A stretch of 64,000 nucleotides of DNA from Ameyamaea chiangmaiensis (GTDB taxonomy: Bacteria; Pseudomonadota; Alphaproteobacteria; Acetobacterales; Acetobacteraceae), in contig NZ_BAPT01000056.1 in the NCBI RefSeq assembly GCF_025995235.1, forward strand, positions 124,001-188,000, written 5' to 3'. Of this stretch, positions 26,854 through 34,619 are shown one piece after another. Position numbers and translations under genes: made by a program. Under the pieces are notes generated by a model, which saw only the letters and a list, made by a program, of their open reading frames with translations, had not been told where the DNA came from and ran no database searches. How positions within the stretch are numbered: position 1 is the first letter of the stretch; each line of letters starts with the position of its first letter.

Positions 26854-27389
26854 TCACGCCGTGAGCGTAGGTCGGGTGCTGGCGTGATTGTCGGGACGCC
26901 AGAACGATCCGATGGTCTGGAACGTTGATGCGCCCAGTTCGCGATTGTGGGGCAGCATCGCCAAGGCGTGATGTTCGAATAAAGTCGGTTGCCGCACGAG
27001 TGCACGGAACAGCAACAAGAGCGTTTCCCGCAACTCCTCGATGCTGACCACGCCGATAAAGGGTTTGATGAAGTCGGCAAAATGATGCGTCTGGTCATGC
27101 ATTTTTCTGATGAAAACACTTCTGACGAAATCGTAGTGTTTGGCATGATCGACGGTCACGAGACGCGCGCGGGCGCGCTCCTCGGCCTTGATCCGTTCAT
27201 GATAAAAATTCTTTATCGCTGTCGTTCGCTCCATCATCACAAAGACGTCGGCAGGATTGAGAAATGGCCGGACCAAAACGGTGTCGAAGACATCAAACGA
27301 AACCACTGCGGCCCCGTTGATCAGGTCATAGAAATAGTCCGCGTTGAGGCCGTTGGCCTCTGTGGTATCGAGAACGTCAGATTTTTCAT
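26854..27389 (-). pseudogene. remnant of a HAD-like (SFDxFDT) gene in an AT-richer strip
   Basis: On the minus strand, about 27375 to 26854, the translation contains AAVVSFDVFDTVLVRPFLNP followed by ADVFVMMERT. This is the N-terminal signature of a HAD-superfamily group that often accompanies polysaccharide glycosyltransferases. No ATG lies in this frame. The nearest upstream ATGs (27329, 27389, 27440) are all in one other frame that stops early, so a frameshift near the 5' end has probably destroyed the gene; a GTG at 27306 would leave only 150 residues. The C-terminal half lacks the later HAD motifs. GC falls to about 40-55% here, against about 67% around it. I read it as a truncated, decaying, probably transferred gene. 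Upstream (27390-27648) and downstream (26686-26853) I see no gene. Confidence 0.5.
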
Positions 27390-27648
27390 GCGTGGGCGTT
27401 TGTCGGCCATCAGGGAGGGCGAGCCGGAGTGCAGGTTCATGGTTGGTTCCTGGGTGGCTGAGGCGAAAGGCTGCGATGATGAGGTGAGAAGGCGATACAT
27501 TTTGTTTCTTTGTTTGTCGATGGTGTTGCCCAGTGTCCAGGCTGCCCGGACGTGTCGTCGGCACTGGTTCGTTTATGCGTGGGAGGAGTAGTCGTGGCGC
27601 GTGGATGGGCGTATCGGTCGCAGTCAATATGCAAGAGAAGGGGCCACC

Positions 27649-28968
27649 ATGCAGTTTGATCTGATCATCAAGGGGGGCACCTGCGCTCTTCCCTGGGGCG
27701 AGGTCGCGACCGATGTCGGCGTCCGCTCCGGGCGGATCGCCAGTCTCTCGGTCGCTGCCGCCGACACCGCGGACCAGGTGATCGACGCACGCGGGCTGCA
27801 TGTGCTGCCCGGCCTGATCGACGCCCATGTGCACCTGCGCGACCCGGGCGACGCGGCGGTCGAGTCCATTCCCACGGGAACCCGCGCGGCGGCCCTCGGC
27901 GGAATCGCCTGTGTGTTCGACATGCCCAACACCGCGCCGGCGATCACGGATGCGGACATGCTGCGCTGGAAGCAGGAATATGCCTCTGCCCATGCCTGGA
28001 TCGACATGGGGCTGTATGTCGGGGCGACGCGCGCCAACACCCCCGATCTGGCCACGCTCGAACAGTTCGACGGCGTCTGTGCGATCAAGGTGTTCGCGGG
28101 TTCCAGCACCGGCGACCTGATGATCGAGGACGATGCCGGGATCGAGGCGGTCCTGCGCAGCGGCCATCGCCGCGTCGCGTTCCATTCCGAGGACGAATAT
28201 CGCCTGCAGGCGCGCAAGGGGATGTTCACCGAGGGGATGCCCTACGACAATCATCGGCTGTGGCGCGATGAGGAGTGTGCGTTCCTGGGGACGCGTCGCA
28301 TCGCCGCGTTGGCCCGCAAGGCGCGTCGGCCGATCCACATCCTGCACACCTCGACGCAGGAGGAACTGCTCTGGTTGCAGGGGTATCGCGATATCGCGAC
28401 GGTCGAAGTGCTGGTCAATCACCTGACGCAGGTGGCGCCGGAGTGTTACGAGCAGCTGGGCCCGCTGGCCGTGATGAACCCGCCGATCCGCGATCGCCGT
28501 CATTTCGACGCAAGCTGGGAGGCTGTGCGCAACGGCACGGTCGACGTCGTGGGATCGGACCACGCGCCTCACTCTTTGGCCGCCAAGGCACGTCCATGGC
28601 CCGCGACGCCGGCGGGGCTTACGGGTACGCAGACGATCGTGCCGGTCATGCTCGACCACGTGAACGCGGGTCGGCTGTCGCTCGGCCGAATGGTGGACCT
28701 GATGGCGGCCGGCCCCGCGCGCGTGTACGGCCTTCAGGCCAAGGGACGCATCGCCGCCGGATACGACGCCGATTTCACGCTGGTTGATCTGAAGGCGGAA
28801 CGCCGGATCACCAATGACTGGATCGCCTCGCCGGTGGGGTGGACGCCCTTCGACGGCAAGGCGGTGCGTGGCTGGCCGATGGCGACGATCGTGCGCGGTA
28901 ACGTCGTCATGCGCGACGATGAAATCCTCGGCGCGCCGGTCGGGCAACTGGCGGTGTTCACGCCATGA
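27649..28968 (+). CDS. pyrC: dihydroorotase
   Basis: Interconverts carbamoyl-aspartate and dihydroorotate in pyrimidine synthesis. The amidohydrolase metal ligands are visible: LIDAHVHLRDPG, IKVFAGSSTGD (carbamylated Lys region), VAFHSEDE, IHILHTSTQEE and VVGSDHAPHS. The length of 439 residues and the motif order fit the class I / AllB-like dihydroorotase group; allantoinase is the main alternative. ATG 27649 follows AAGAGAAGGGGCCACC. It stands alone here, whereas pyrC is often beside pyrB. It borders the AT-richer strip on its 5' side. Confidence 0.88.
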   Translation: MQFDLIIKGGTCALPWGEVATDVGVRSGRIASLSVAAADTADQVIDARGLHVLPGLIDAHVHLRDPGDAAVESIPTGTRAAALGGIACVFDMPNTAPAITDADMLRWKQEYASAHAWIDMGLYVGATRANTPDLATLEQFDGVCAIKVFAGSSTGDLMIEDDAGIEAVLRSGHRRVAFHSEDEYRLQARKGMFTEGMPYDNHRLWRDEECAFLGTRRIAALARKARRPIHILHTSTQEELLWLQGYRDIATVEVLVNHLTQVAPECYEQLGPLAVMNPPIRDRRHFDASWEAVRNGTVDVVGSDHAPHSLAAKARPWPATPAGLTGTQTIVPVMLDHVNAGRLSLGRMVDLMAAGPARVYGLQAKGRIAAGYDADFTLVDLKAERRITNDWIASPVGWTPFDGKAVRGWPMATIVRGNVVMRDDEILGAPVGQLAVFTP

Positions 28969-29044
28969 TGCTGCCGCAATCGCACGGCTAGAGCACCGCT
29001 GGGTCGGGCATCTCGCCCGCTTCTGTCGAGGATAGAATCAGATC

Positions 29045-29416
29045 ATGAGTCGTCTTCTCGGTGCCGCGATTGCTGCGGGACTGTGCCTGGGTGTCATGAG
29101 CGGACAGGCGCGTGCCGCGTCGTCAGGGTCGGCCTGCGGTGCCGAGCCGTCGGCCCCCAGGCTCGATGTGTCCAGTGTCGCCGCCTATAACGCCACGGTG
29201 GACAAGGTGACGGCCTATCAGAAGGCCGCGCGCACGTATGACACCTGCGCGACGAGCGCCGCCGCCAAGGAAGAGGCCGCGATCAGCGACGATGCCAAGG
29301 TTCGCATAGGGCGGGTACACGACGCCGCTGTCGCGTCACATGGCCGCATCGCCGCCAATTTCACCCAGCAGAGCGCCGCCCTTCAGGCGGCGAGCAAGAA
29401 GTTCGGGGGCCACTGA
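29045..29416 (+). CDS. small exported protein of unknown function
   Basis: A 123-residue protein with a clear Sec signal peptide: MSRLLGAAIAAGLCLGVMSG with cleavage probably after QARA. The mature part is Ala-, Lys- and Ser-rich, contains two Cys (in SACGAEP and DTCATS) that may form a disulfide, and looks helical. I do not recognise the family. It lies 76 bases after pyrC on the same strand and faces the TPR-like gene. Confidence 0.65.
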   Translation: MSRLLGAAIAAGLCLGVMSGQARAASSGSACGAEPSAPRLDVSSVAAYNATVDKVTAYQKAARTYDTCATSAAAKEEAAISDDAKVRIGRVHDAAVASHGRIAANFTQQSAALQAASKKFGGH

Positions 29417-29461
29417 GCGGCTACTGAGCGGCGCGGCTTGGGGCCACGCCGCCACCGACCC

Positions 29462-30130
29462 TCAGGTGGGACGCCCGAAGGCCTGCATCCGCAGGGACTC
29501 GCGCTGTTTCGTGCCGTCTGGCCATTGCGGAGCCAGCGCCAGCACGCGCTGCCACGCTCTGAACGCCGCGCGCATGTCCTTTCGTGCCACCTCGGCCTGG
29601 GTCAGGATAGCCCATCCCTGCGGGTCGTCGGGCTCGGCCTGCAGATACAGGCCCAGATCGGTGATCGCGTCGTTGTCGTGTCCGCCGGCGATCGCGGCGG
29701 CGGCCCGGTCGCGGCGCAGGATCGTCAGGTCCGGCTGAAGCGCCATTGCGTCCCCCAGATCCTCGACCGCTGAATCCGGCTGTTGCGCCTCCATGTCCCG
29801 TGCCGCCCTGCGTTGCAGGAGGGCGGTCGCGGGGGCGGTCTTCGCGCGTCGCAGGGTGTCCATCTGCGCCACCAGCAGTCTGGTCCGGGTGCCGTCGACG
29901 GCGTGGAGCAGGGCCGCAGACAGATCGGCCAGCGTGGGCGCGTGGTCGCCGGTCGCGCGCGCCCGGAACGGCGTCGGGGAGGATGGTGCCGCCGCGTGGG
30001 GCAGGGGCGCGCCTGTGGCGGCGGTCGCGGCCGGGAGCCCGGCCAGCGCGATGTACAAACAAAAACGCGCCCAGGCACAGGGTGCGGGCGCGTTTTTGAA
30101 CCGGAAGAGAGGCCCCCGGGGAAGTGGCAT
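29462..30130 (-). CDS. exported tetratricopeptide-like protein
   Basis: A 222-residue protein with a basic N terminus and a hydrophobic stretch (FCLYIALAGLPAATAATGA) that reads as a signal peptide. Two to three helix-turn-helix TPR-like units follow, for example AVEDLGDAMALQPD, AITDLGLYLQAEPDDPQGW and AFRAWQRVLALAPQW. Such proteins act as periplasmic scaffolds. The ATG at 30130 is only four bases after rpmJ, and a strong hairpin (30061-30097) lies within the signal-peptide codons, which is odd. A TTG at 30058 just beyond the hairpin is an alternative start. No partner can be named. Confidence 0.65.
   Translation of the reverse strand: MPLPRGPLFRFKNAPAPCAWARFCLYIALAGLPAATAATGAPLPHAAAPSSPTPFRARATGDHAPTLADLSAALLHAVDGTRTRLLVAQMDTLRRAKTAPATALLQRRAARDMEAQQPDSAVEDLGDAMALQPDLTILRRDRAAAAIAGGHDNDAITDLGLYLQAEPDDPQGWAILTQAEVARKDMRAAFRAWQRVLALAPQWPDGTKQRESLRMQAFGRPT
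30061..30097 (-). terminator. intrinsic terminator downstream of rpmJ
   Basis: Perfect 12-bp inverted repeat AAAAACGCGCCC / GGGCGCGTTTTT with a 13-nt loop. It has an A-run on one side and a T-run on the other, so it is a textbook bidirectional terminator. It lies 38 bases after the rpmJ stop, inside the first codons of the following open frame. Confidence 0.8.
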
Positions 30131-30134
30131 CAGG

Positions 30135-30260
30135 TCAGCCCTGACGCGCCTTCATGCGGGGGTTCTTCTTGTTGATGACATAGACCTTGCCGTGACGACG
30201 CACGACGCGGCAGTCTTTATCGCGGACTTTGGCCGACTTCAGGCTGTTGCGGATCTTCAT
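30135..30260 (-). CDS. rpmJ: 50S ribosomal protein L36
   Basis: A 41-residue protein. The translation begins [20 protein letters not shown] and ends [11 protein letters not shown], with [10 protein letters not shown] in the middle. This is the short, zinc-free L36 type with a single Cys, common in alphaproteobacteria. It is a component of the large ribosomal subunit. A promoter is visible upstream (30329-30357) and an intrinsic terminator downstream, so it can be a monocistronic unit. Confidence 0.95.
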   Translation of the reverse strand: MKIRNSLKSAKVRDKDCRVVRRHGKVYVINKKNPRMKARQG

Positions 30261-30328
30261 GACCTGTTTCTCATCTGGCGGCCAGGCCGCTGGGATTGAA
30301 CATGGCGGCGACGTGCCGCGAGGTGGTT

Positions 30329-30357
30329 CGGATATCCTCCCGCTTGTCCCGAGTCAA
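30329..30357 (-). promoter_or_regulatory. probable sigma-70 promoter of rpmJ
   Basis: On the minus strand TTGACT (-35) is followed after 17 bases by TATCCG (-10), about 70 bases upstream of the rpmJ start codon and just after the oxyR stop. The -35 is near consensus and the -10 is weaker. Confidence 0.5.
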
Positions 30358-30373
30358 CCGTTTATGGCCGGTT

Positions 30374-31318
30374 TCACGCGGGCTGGGGCTGTTTCTCGTT
30401 CCTCGGCACCGGCGACAGGCCGCCGAACAGGCGCCCCAGGGCAGTGAAATCATCCACCCGGGGCGAGCGTGGACGCCAGGCCAGTCCGATCACGCGCGAC
30501 GCGGCACCGGCCAGCGGGCGGGCAACGACCTCCGTGCCGTCCAGGATGCGCGAGTCGACGGCAAGCCGGGGCAGCAACGCCACGCCGAGCCCCTGACCGA
30601 CCATCTGCACCAGCGTATAGAGCGATGTCGCGGTGAACTCCTCGTTGCTGTCGGTGCGCGACCAGCCGCCTTCCTGACGACAGATATCCAGCGTCTGGTC
30701 GCGCAGGCAGTGTCCGTCTTCCAACATGATCATGCGTTCGGCTTCGATCATCGACAGCGGAATCTCCGCGCGTGACGCCAGCGGATGGTCGCGTGGCACG
30801 GCCAGAAGGAAATCGTCGCGCCAGAGCGGCTGGGTATGGGCGCCTTCGCACGCACAGGGCATCGCCAGCAGCAGAAGGTCGAGACGCCCCATCGTGAGCT
30901 TCTCCAGCAACCGCTCGGTCAGGTTCTCATACAGCGACAGCCGGATCTGCGGATAGCGCGCGCGCAGCATCGGCACCAGGCGCGGCACCAGAAAGGGCCC
31001 GATCGTGGGGATCACGCCGATTCGCAGCGGCCCCGTCAGCGGCTCACGCGATGTCAGCGCGGCCTCGCCCACCGCTTCGAGCGCGGTCAGCGCGGCCCGG
31101 GCGCGAATGGCGATCTCCTCGCCGATCGGGGTGAACATCACGCGCTTGCCGACGTCGCGGTCCAGCAGGTTGACGTCGAGCTGTCGTTCGAGCGCCAGGA
31201 TCCCGGCCGACAGCGTCGATTGCGTCACGGAACATGCCTTCGCCGCGCGGCCGAAATGGCGCATCTCGGCCAGCATGATGAGATAGCGGAGCTGCTGCGG
31301 GGAGGGGAGTGGGATCAT
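30374..31318 (-). CDS. oxyR: LysR-family peroxide sensor OxyR
   Basis: A 314-residue LysR regulator. The N-terminal helix-turn-helix (QQLRYLIMLAEMRHFGRAAK and SVTQSTLSAGILALE) is followed by the regulatory domain. The redox pair is present: Cys204 in EDGHCLRDQ and Cys213 in LDICRQ, nine residues apart as in E. coli Cys199/Cys208. Oxidation by hydrogen peroxide to a disulfide would switch it to an activator. It is divergent from ahpC across 161 bases, and ahpCD is the obvious target. The intergenic stretch 31319-31370 is AT-richer, but I could not place an unambiguous OxyR box. Confidence 0.95.
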   Translation of the reverse strand: MIPLPSPQQLRYLIMLAEMRHFGRAAKACSVTQSTLSAGILALERQLDVNLLDRDVGKRVMFTPIGEEIAIRARAALTALEAVGEAALTSREPLTGPLRIGVIPTIGPFLVPRLVPMLRARYPQIRLSLYENLTERLLEKLTMGRLDLLLLAMPCACEGAHTQPLWRDDFLLAVPRDHPLASRAEIPLSMIEAERMIMLEDGHCLRDQTLDICRQEGGWSRTDSNEEFTATSLYTLVQMVGQGLGVALLPRLAVDSRILDGTEVVARPLAGAASRVIGLAWRPRSPRVDDFTALGRLFGGLSPVPRNEKQPQPA

Positions 31319-31479
31319 CGATCCATTCGATCATCTGCGTTGTAAATTATTCATTGGCATCATATCGAGCCGCTCGCCATAAAGGCAAGCGTGGCAGCGA
31401 ACGCGGCCCGACGCACCGGTCCGCTCGTGCCGTGCGGTCCCCGGGGCCGCGACAGAATGCAACCAAGGAGGCCTCTTTT

Positions 31480-32022
31480 ATGCTGACAGTTGGCGACAAG
31501 TTTCCCACCTTCGATCTCGCGACCGTGCCGGGCGGCCCGGAAGGCCTCAAAGGTGCCTTCACGCAGACCAGCGACACGTCCAATGCCGGCAAGTGGAAGG
31601 TCGTCTTCTTCTGGCCGAAGGACTTCACCTTCGTCTGCCCGACCGAAATCGTGGCGTTCGGTAAGCTGGCCGGTGAATTCGCCGATCGTGACACCGTGGT
31701 TTATGGCGTGTCGATCGACAGCGAGTTCGTTCACCTGAACTGGCGCCTGCACCACGAGGACCTCAAGTCCCTCGAGATCCCGATGCTGGCCGATATCAAG
31801 CGCGAGCTGTCCAGCGCGTGCGGCGTTCTGGCCCACGATGCCGGCGTGGCCCTGCGCGCGACGTTCGTCGTCGACCCTGAGGGCATCATCCGTCATGTCA
31901 GCGTCAACGACCTGTCCGTCGGCCGCAATCCGCAGGAAGTCCTGCGCATCGTGGACGCGCTGCAGAGCGACGAGCTGTGCCCGTGCAACTGGAACAAGGG
32001 TGACGAGTTCCTGAAGGTCTGA
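31480..32022 (+). CDS. ahpC: alkyl hydroperoxide reductase subunit C (AhpD-dependent peroxiredoxin)
   Basis: A 2-Cys peroxiredoxin of 180 residues that reduces hydrogen peroxide, organic hydroperoxides and peroxynitrite. The peroxidatic Cys53 is in FTFVCPTEI. The C terminus has Cys167 and Cys169 in LCPCNWNKG, the two-Cys pattern of the mycobacterial AhpC that is recycled by AhpD rather than AhpF. ATG 31480 follows AAGGAGGCC. A strong hairpin terminator lies between ahpC and ahpD, so ahpC is expected to be made in excess. Confidence 0.96.
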   Translation: MLTVGDKFPTFDLATVPGGPEGLKGAFTQTSDTSNAGKWKVVFFWPKDFTFVCPTEIVAFGKLAGEFADRDTVVYGVSIDSEFVHLNWRLHHEDLKSLEIPMLADIKRELSSACGVLAHDAGVALRATFVVDPEGIIRHVSVNDLSVGRNPQEVLRIVDALQSDELCPCNWNKGDEFLKV

Positions 32023-32048
32023 TCGTTTCTTCGGAACAGGCCTGCACG

Positions 32049-32090
32049 CGGCCCGTCGCCCGAAGGGGTGGCGGGCCGTATTGTTTCTGA
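32049..32090 (+). terminator. intrinsic terminator between ahpC and ahpD
   Basis: A 13-bp stem (bases 32049-32078) with a GAAG tetraloop and two G-T pairs is followed by the T-rich TATTGTTTCTG. It lies 27 bases after ahpC and ends 32 bases before ahpD, so it probably acts as a partial terminator that sets the ratio of the two products. Confidence 0.75.
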
Positions 32091-32121
32091 CACCGTTTTT
32101 CAAGACCGGGAGAGTGGTCAC

Positions 32122-32664
32122 ATGTCGATCGAAACCCTCAAGGCGGCGCTGCCCGACTACGCCAAGGACCTCAAGCTCAATCTTGGTTCGCTGGCCAACG
32201 AAATCGGCCTGACGCAGCAGCAGCTCGCCGGGACGTTCGTGGCCTCGGCCATCGCCTCGCGCAATGCGACCGTGATCGAATCCATCGTTGCGGAATACAC
32301 GCCCAAGCTGTCGGCCGAGGCGCTGTCGGCGGCCAAGGCGGCGGCGGCGATCATGGGCATGAACAATGTCTACTACCGCTTCGTCCACATGGTCGGCGGC
32401 GACTACGCCAAGCTGCCGGCCAAGCTGCGCATGAACGTGATCGCCCGTCCGGGCGTCGAAAAGGTCGATTTCGAGCTGTGGTCGCTCGCGGTGTCGGCCA
32501 TCAACGGCTGTGGCATGTGTGTCGAAAGCCACGAGAAGATGGTCCGTGAAGCCGGCCTGTCGTCCGAGCAGGTGCAGACGGCGGTTCGCATTGCCGCGAC
32601 CGTGCACGCGGTGGCCGTGACGCTGGAGGCGGCGGTGGCCCTGGGCGATACACCGGCGTCCTGA
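32122..32664 (+). CDS. ahpD: alkyl hydroperoxidase AhpD
   Basis: Carboxymuconolactone-decarboxylase-fold disulfide reductase, 180 residues. The active-site motif [11 protein letters not shown] has Cys130 and Cys133, the same numbering as in Mycobacterium tuberculosis AhpD, and the acid/His relay residues follow. AhpD reduces oxidised AhpC, drawing electrons from lipoylated 2-oxoacid dehydrogenases. The start is ATG 32122, with GGGAGAGTGGTCAC upstream. It is the second gene of the OxyR-controlled unit. Confidence 0.95.
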   Translation: MSIETLKAALPDYAKDLKLNLGSLANEIGLTQQQLAGTFVASAIASRNATVIESIVAEYTPKLSAEALSAAKAAAAIMGMNNVYYRFVHMVGGDYAKLPAKLRMNVIARPGVEKVDFELWSLAVSAINGCGMCVESHEKMVREAGLSSEQVQTAVRIAATVHAVAVTLEAAVALGDTPAS

Positions 32665-32944
32665 CGCCGGGGGCGTGACCGGCCGACGCGCGCGGTGGTC
32701 GCGCCGTCCGGCGACCGCGATCAGAAGCGATGTGTGCGCCCTCCGGGCGCGGTAGGCGTTGCCCGGTCGTGACGCGGCTGAGACAGTCACCGGTCAACAG
32801 CCGAACGGTGATGTCCACGCGGTTAGCGAGGCCTGAACGGGACGCCCCGCCGGGGGCCGCGCCGTCGGCTTCTTGGACGAACGCCGGAGCTGGCCCGCCT
32901 GTCAGCCGGCATGGACGCACCGGCCTGTCCGCCCACCGTCGGGG

Positions 32945-33910
32945 TCACGGCCCGGTCGCGGGAGGGTTGATCGGCGCCGCCGGCGTCACGGTCGGCGGAT
33001 CGCCGTCGGCGACTCTTTGCACATACATCACGCGGTCGCGTGGCGCGATCCAGACGCGATGCGTGCGCAGGAAGTCCGCACCTAGCAAGGTGCGCTCCGT
33101 GTCGGCGACAAGGGCGACGTAACGGTTGAAGTGAAACGGGCCGATATCCAGACTGTCGAAGCGATGCGCGAAGGATTTGGGATGATGCGGGTCTATTCCG
33201 TGCAGCGTGCCGTCTAGGTCCTGTGTCAGTTCGGCCCTCGTGACGCCCGCTGCCCGGGCGTCATCCTCAGCGATCACGGTGCTGCTGGCCCCACTGTCCA
33301 GAATGGCATCGATCGGGTGTCCATTGAGACGGATCCGTACCGCCAGGTGATTGTTGCTGCCATAGTCGTAATCGATCGGAACGGCGTAACTTTCGCCGCG
33401 CCACAGGGGGAGGGTGTCGCGGGTACAATGCGACGTCTGGTACAGGTTTATCTTGCGATCCGGCAGGTCGAAGACGATCGCGTCCGAAGCCAGAAGAAAA
33501 TCGGAGCCGAACAGCCCTGCGACCGGCAGCGTCCCGATCCTCCGCTTGCCGGGAAAGTCGGTGAAGAAGACGACATGACGCGCCGTCGCTGACCCGAGTG
33601 TGAGTTCTTCTGCGACGGCGCCGCCGACCGTCGTTTCGCCGCCGATACCGCGTATATGCACCCAGCCGGGCAGTACGGTCATGTCGTATGACTCGGCGGC
33701 CGTGTCCGTGACCATGGAGGCGGCCGCGCCGGAATCGACGATAAACGCGACGGGGTGGCCATTGATCTTGGCCTCCACGATCGGGGAGCGGGACGCGTTG
33801 AGCACGCGCAGGTCACCAATGGTGGACAGGGTACAGCGGCCGTGTTCGGACGCGCATCCCGTCAGAAGCGCCAGAGCGGTCAACGACGTCCGTGCGATCG
33901 TCCGGCGCAT
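32945..33910 (-). CDS. lipoprotein with two retropepsin-like aspartic protease domains
   Basis: A 321-residue protein. A lipoprotein signal peptide ends with the lipobox LLTGC. Two aspartic protease-like units follow: VAFIVDSGAAASMVTD at about residue 55 and IDAILDSGASSTVIAED at about residue 215, each with the D-S/T-G active-site signature and a later hydrophobic-Gly strand (LFGSDFLL, LLGADFLRTHRVWI). Two copies in one chain could form the active site within one molecule, as in pepsin. It would act at the periplasmic face of a membrane. ATG 33910 follows GTGAGGCTTCGA; the open frame extends upstream to 33982. The substrate is unknown. It is divergent from the GNAT gene. Confidence 0.75.
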   Translation of the reverse strand: MRRTIARTSLTALALLTGCASEHGRCTLSTIGDLRVLNASRSPIVEAKINGHPVAFIVDSGAAASMVTDTAAESYDMTVLPGWVHIRGIGGETTVGGAVAEELTLGSATARHVVFFTDFPGKRRIGTLPVAGLFGSDFLLASDAIVFDLPDRKINLYQTSHCTRDTLPLWRGESYAVPIDYDYGSNNHLAVRIRLNGHPIDAILDSGASSTVIAEDDARAAGVTRAELTQDLDGTLHGIDPHHPKSFAHRFDSLDIGPFHFNRYVALVADTERTLLGADFLRTHRVWIAPRDRVMYVQRVADGDPPTVTPAAPINPPATGP

Positions 33911-33980
33911 TCGAAGCCTCACGTAACCCCCGGCATTTACAATCATTCGGACTCCGCACAGTTTCGTGCGGGTGTGAAAC

Positions 33981-34619
33981 ATGTGTCAATCCGCTGACTG
34001 GAGTTCCGCCGTGGCGTCGCCTCTTTCCCCGCCGTTTGCGCCTGTTACCCTCGAGGGGCACCACGTGCGCCTTGCGCCCCTGTCGCACGCCGATCACGAC
34101 GGCCTGGTCGACGCCGTCCGGGACGCGGCTCTCGCCGGGTTGTGGTATACGAGCGTGCCGACACCCGACACCATGCGGGCCGAGATCGACCGTCGTCTGG
34201 GCTTGCAGGCAGCGGGCTCGATGATACCGTTCACGGTGTTCGACGTGTCGGGTACCGTCGTGGGTATGACCACCTATATGCATATCGACGCCGCCGTGCC
34301 CCGGGTGGAGATCGGCTCGACCTGGTACGTGCCTGCCGTGCAGCGCACGGGTCTGAACACGGAGGCGAAATTTCTTCTCCTGCGCCACGCGTTCGAGGGG
34401 CTGGGCTGTGCGGTCGTCGAATTTCGCACGCATTTTCTCAATCAGCAGAGCCGTCGCGCGATCGAGCGTCTTGGTGCGAAGCTGGACGGCGTCCTGCGTG
34501 CCCATATGCGCATGAACGACGGTTCGGTGCGCGACACGTGCGTCTACAGCGTTCTGGCATCGGAATGGCCATCCGTCCGCAGTCACCTGCGCTGGCAGCT
34601 CGACCGGCCGCGCGCGTGA
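33981..34619 (+). CDS. GNAT-family N-acetyltransferase (RimJ/RimL-like)
   Basis: A 212-residue acetyl-CoA-dependent acetyltransferase. VTLEGHHVRLAPLSHADHDG is the RimJ/RimL-type opening. The acetyl-CoA binding helix region shows as IGSTWYVPAVQRTGLNTEAK (followed by FLLLRHAFEGLG), and the terminal QQSRRAIERLGAKLDGV matches the family. The stop overlaps the GTG start of the POT transporter, implying coupled translation. The substrate could be a protein N terminus, an antibiotic or an amino acid derivative; nothing here decides. Confidence 0.85.
   Translation: MCQSADWSSAVASPLSPPFAPVTLEGHHVRLAPLSHADHDGLVDAVRDAALAGLWYTSVPTPDTMRAEIDRRLGLQAAGSMIPFTVFDVSGTVVGMTTYMHIDAAVPRVEIGSTWYVPAVQRTGLNTEAKFLLLRHAFEGLGCAVVEFRTHFLNQQSRRAIERLGAKLDGVLRAHMRMNDGSVRDTCVYSVLASEWPSVRSHLRWQLDRPRA

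Noticed and set aside
27490..28947. Minus-strand open frame over pyrC that runs into the HAD-like remnant
   Set aside because: Only the part below about 27375 resembles a protein. The rest is the complement of the dihydroorotase gene.
32665..32944. 280-base gap after ahpD considered for a small gene or RNA
   Set aside because: No frame with a convincing start and no recognisable RNA motif; only short GC-rich inverted repeats of the kind expected by chance.
34142..34615. Upstream extension of the POT transporter frame inside the GNAT gene
   Set aside because: The translation before the GTG at 34616 is unlike any transporter N terminus and lies within another well-supported gene.
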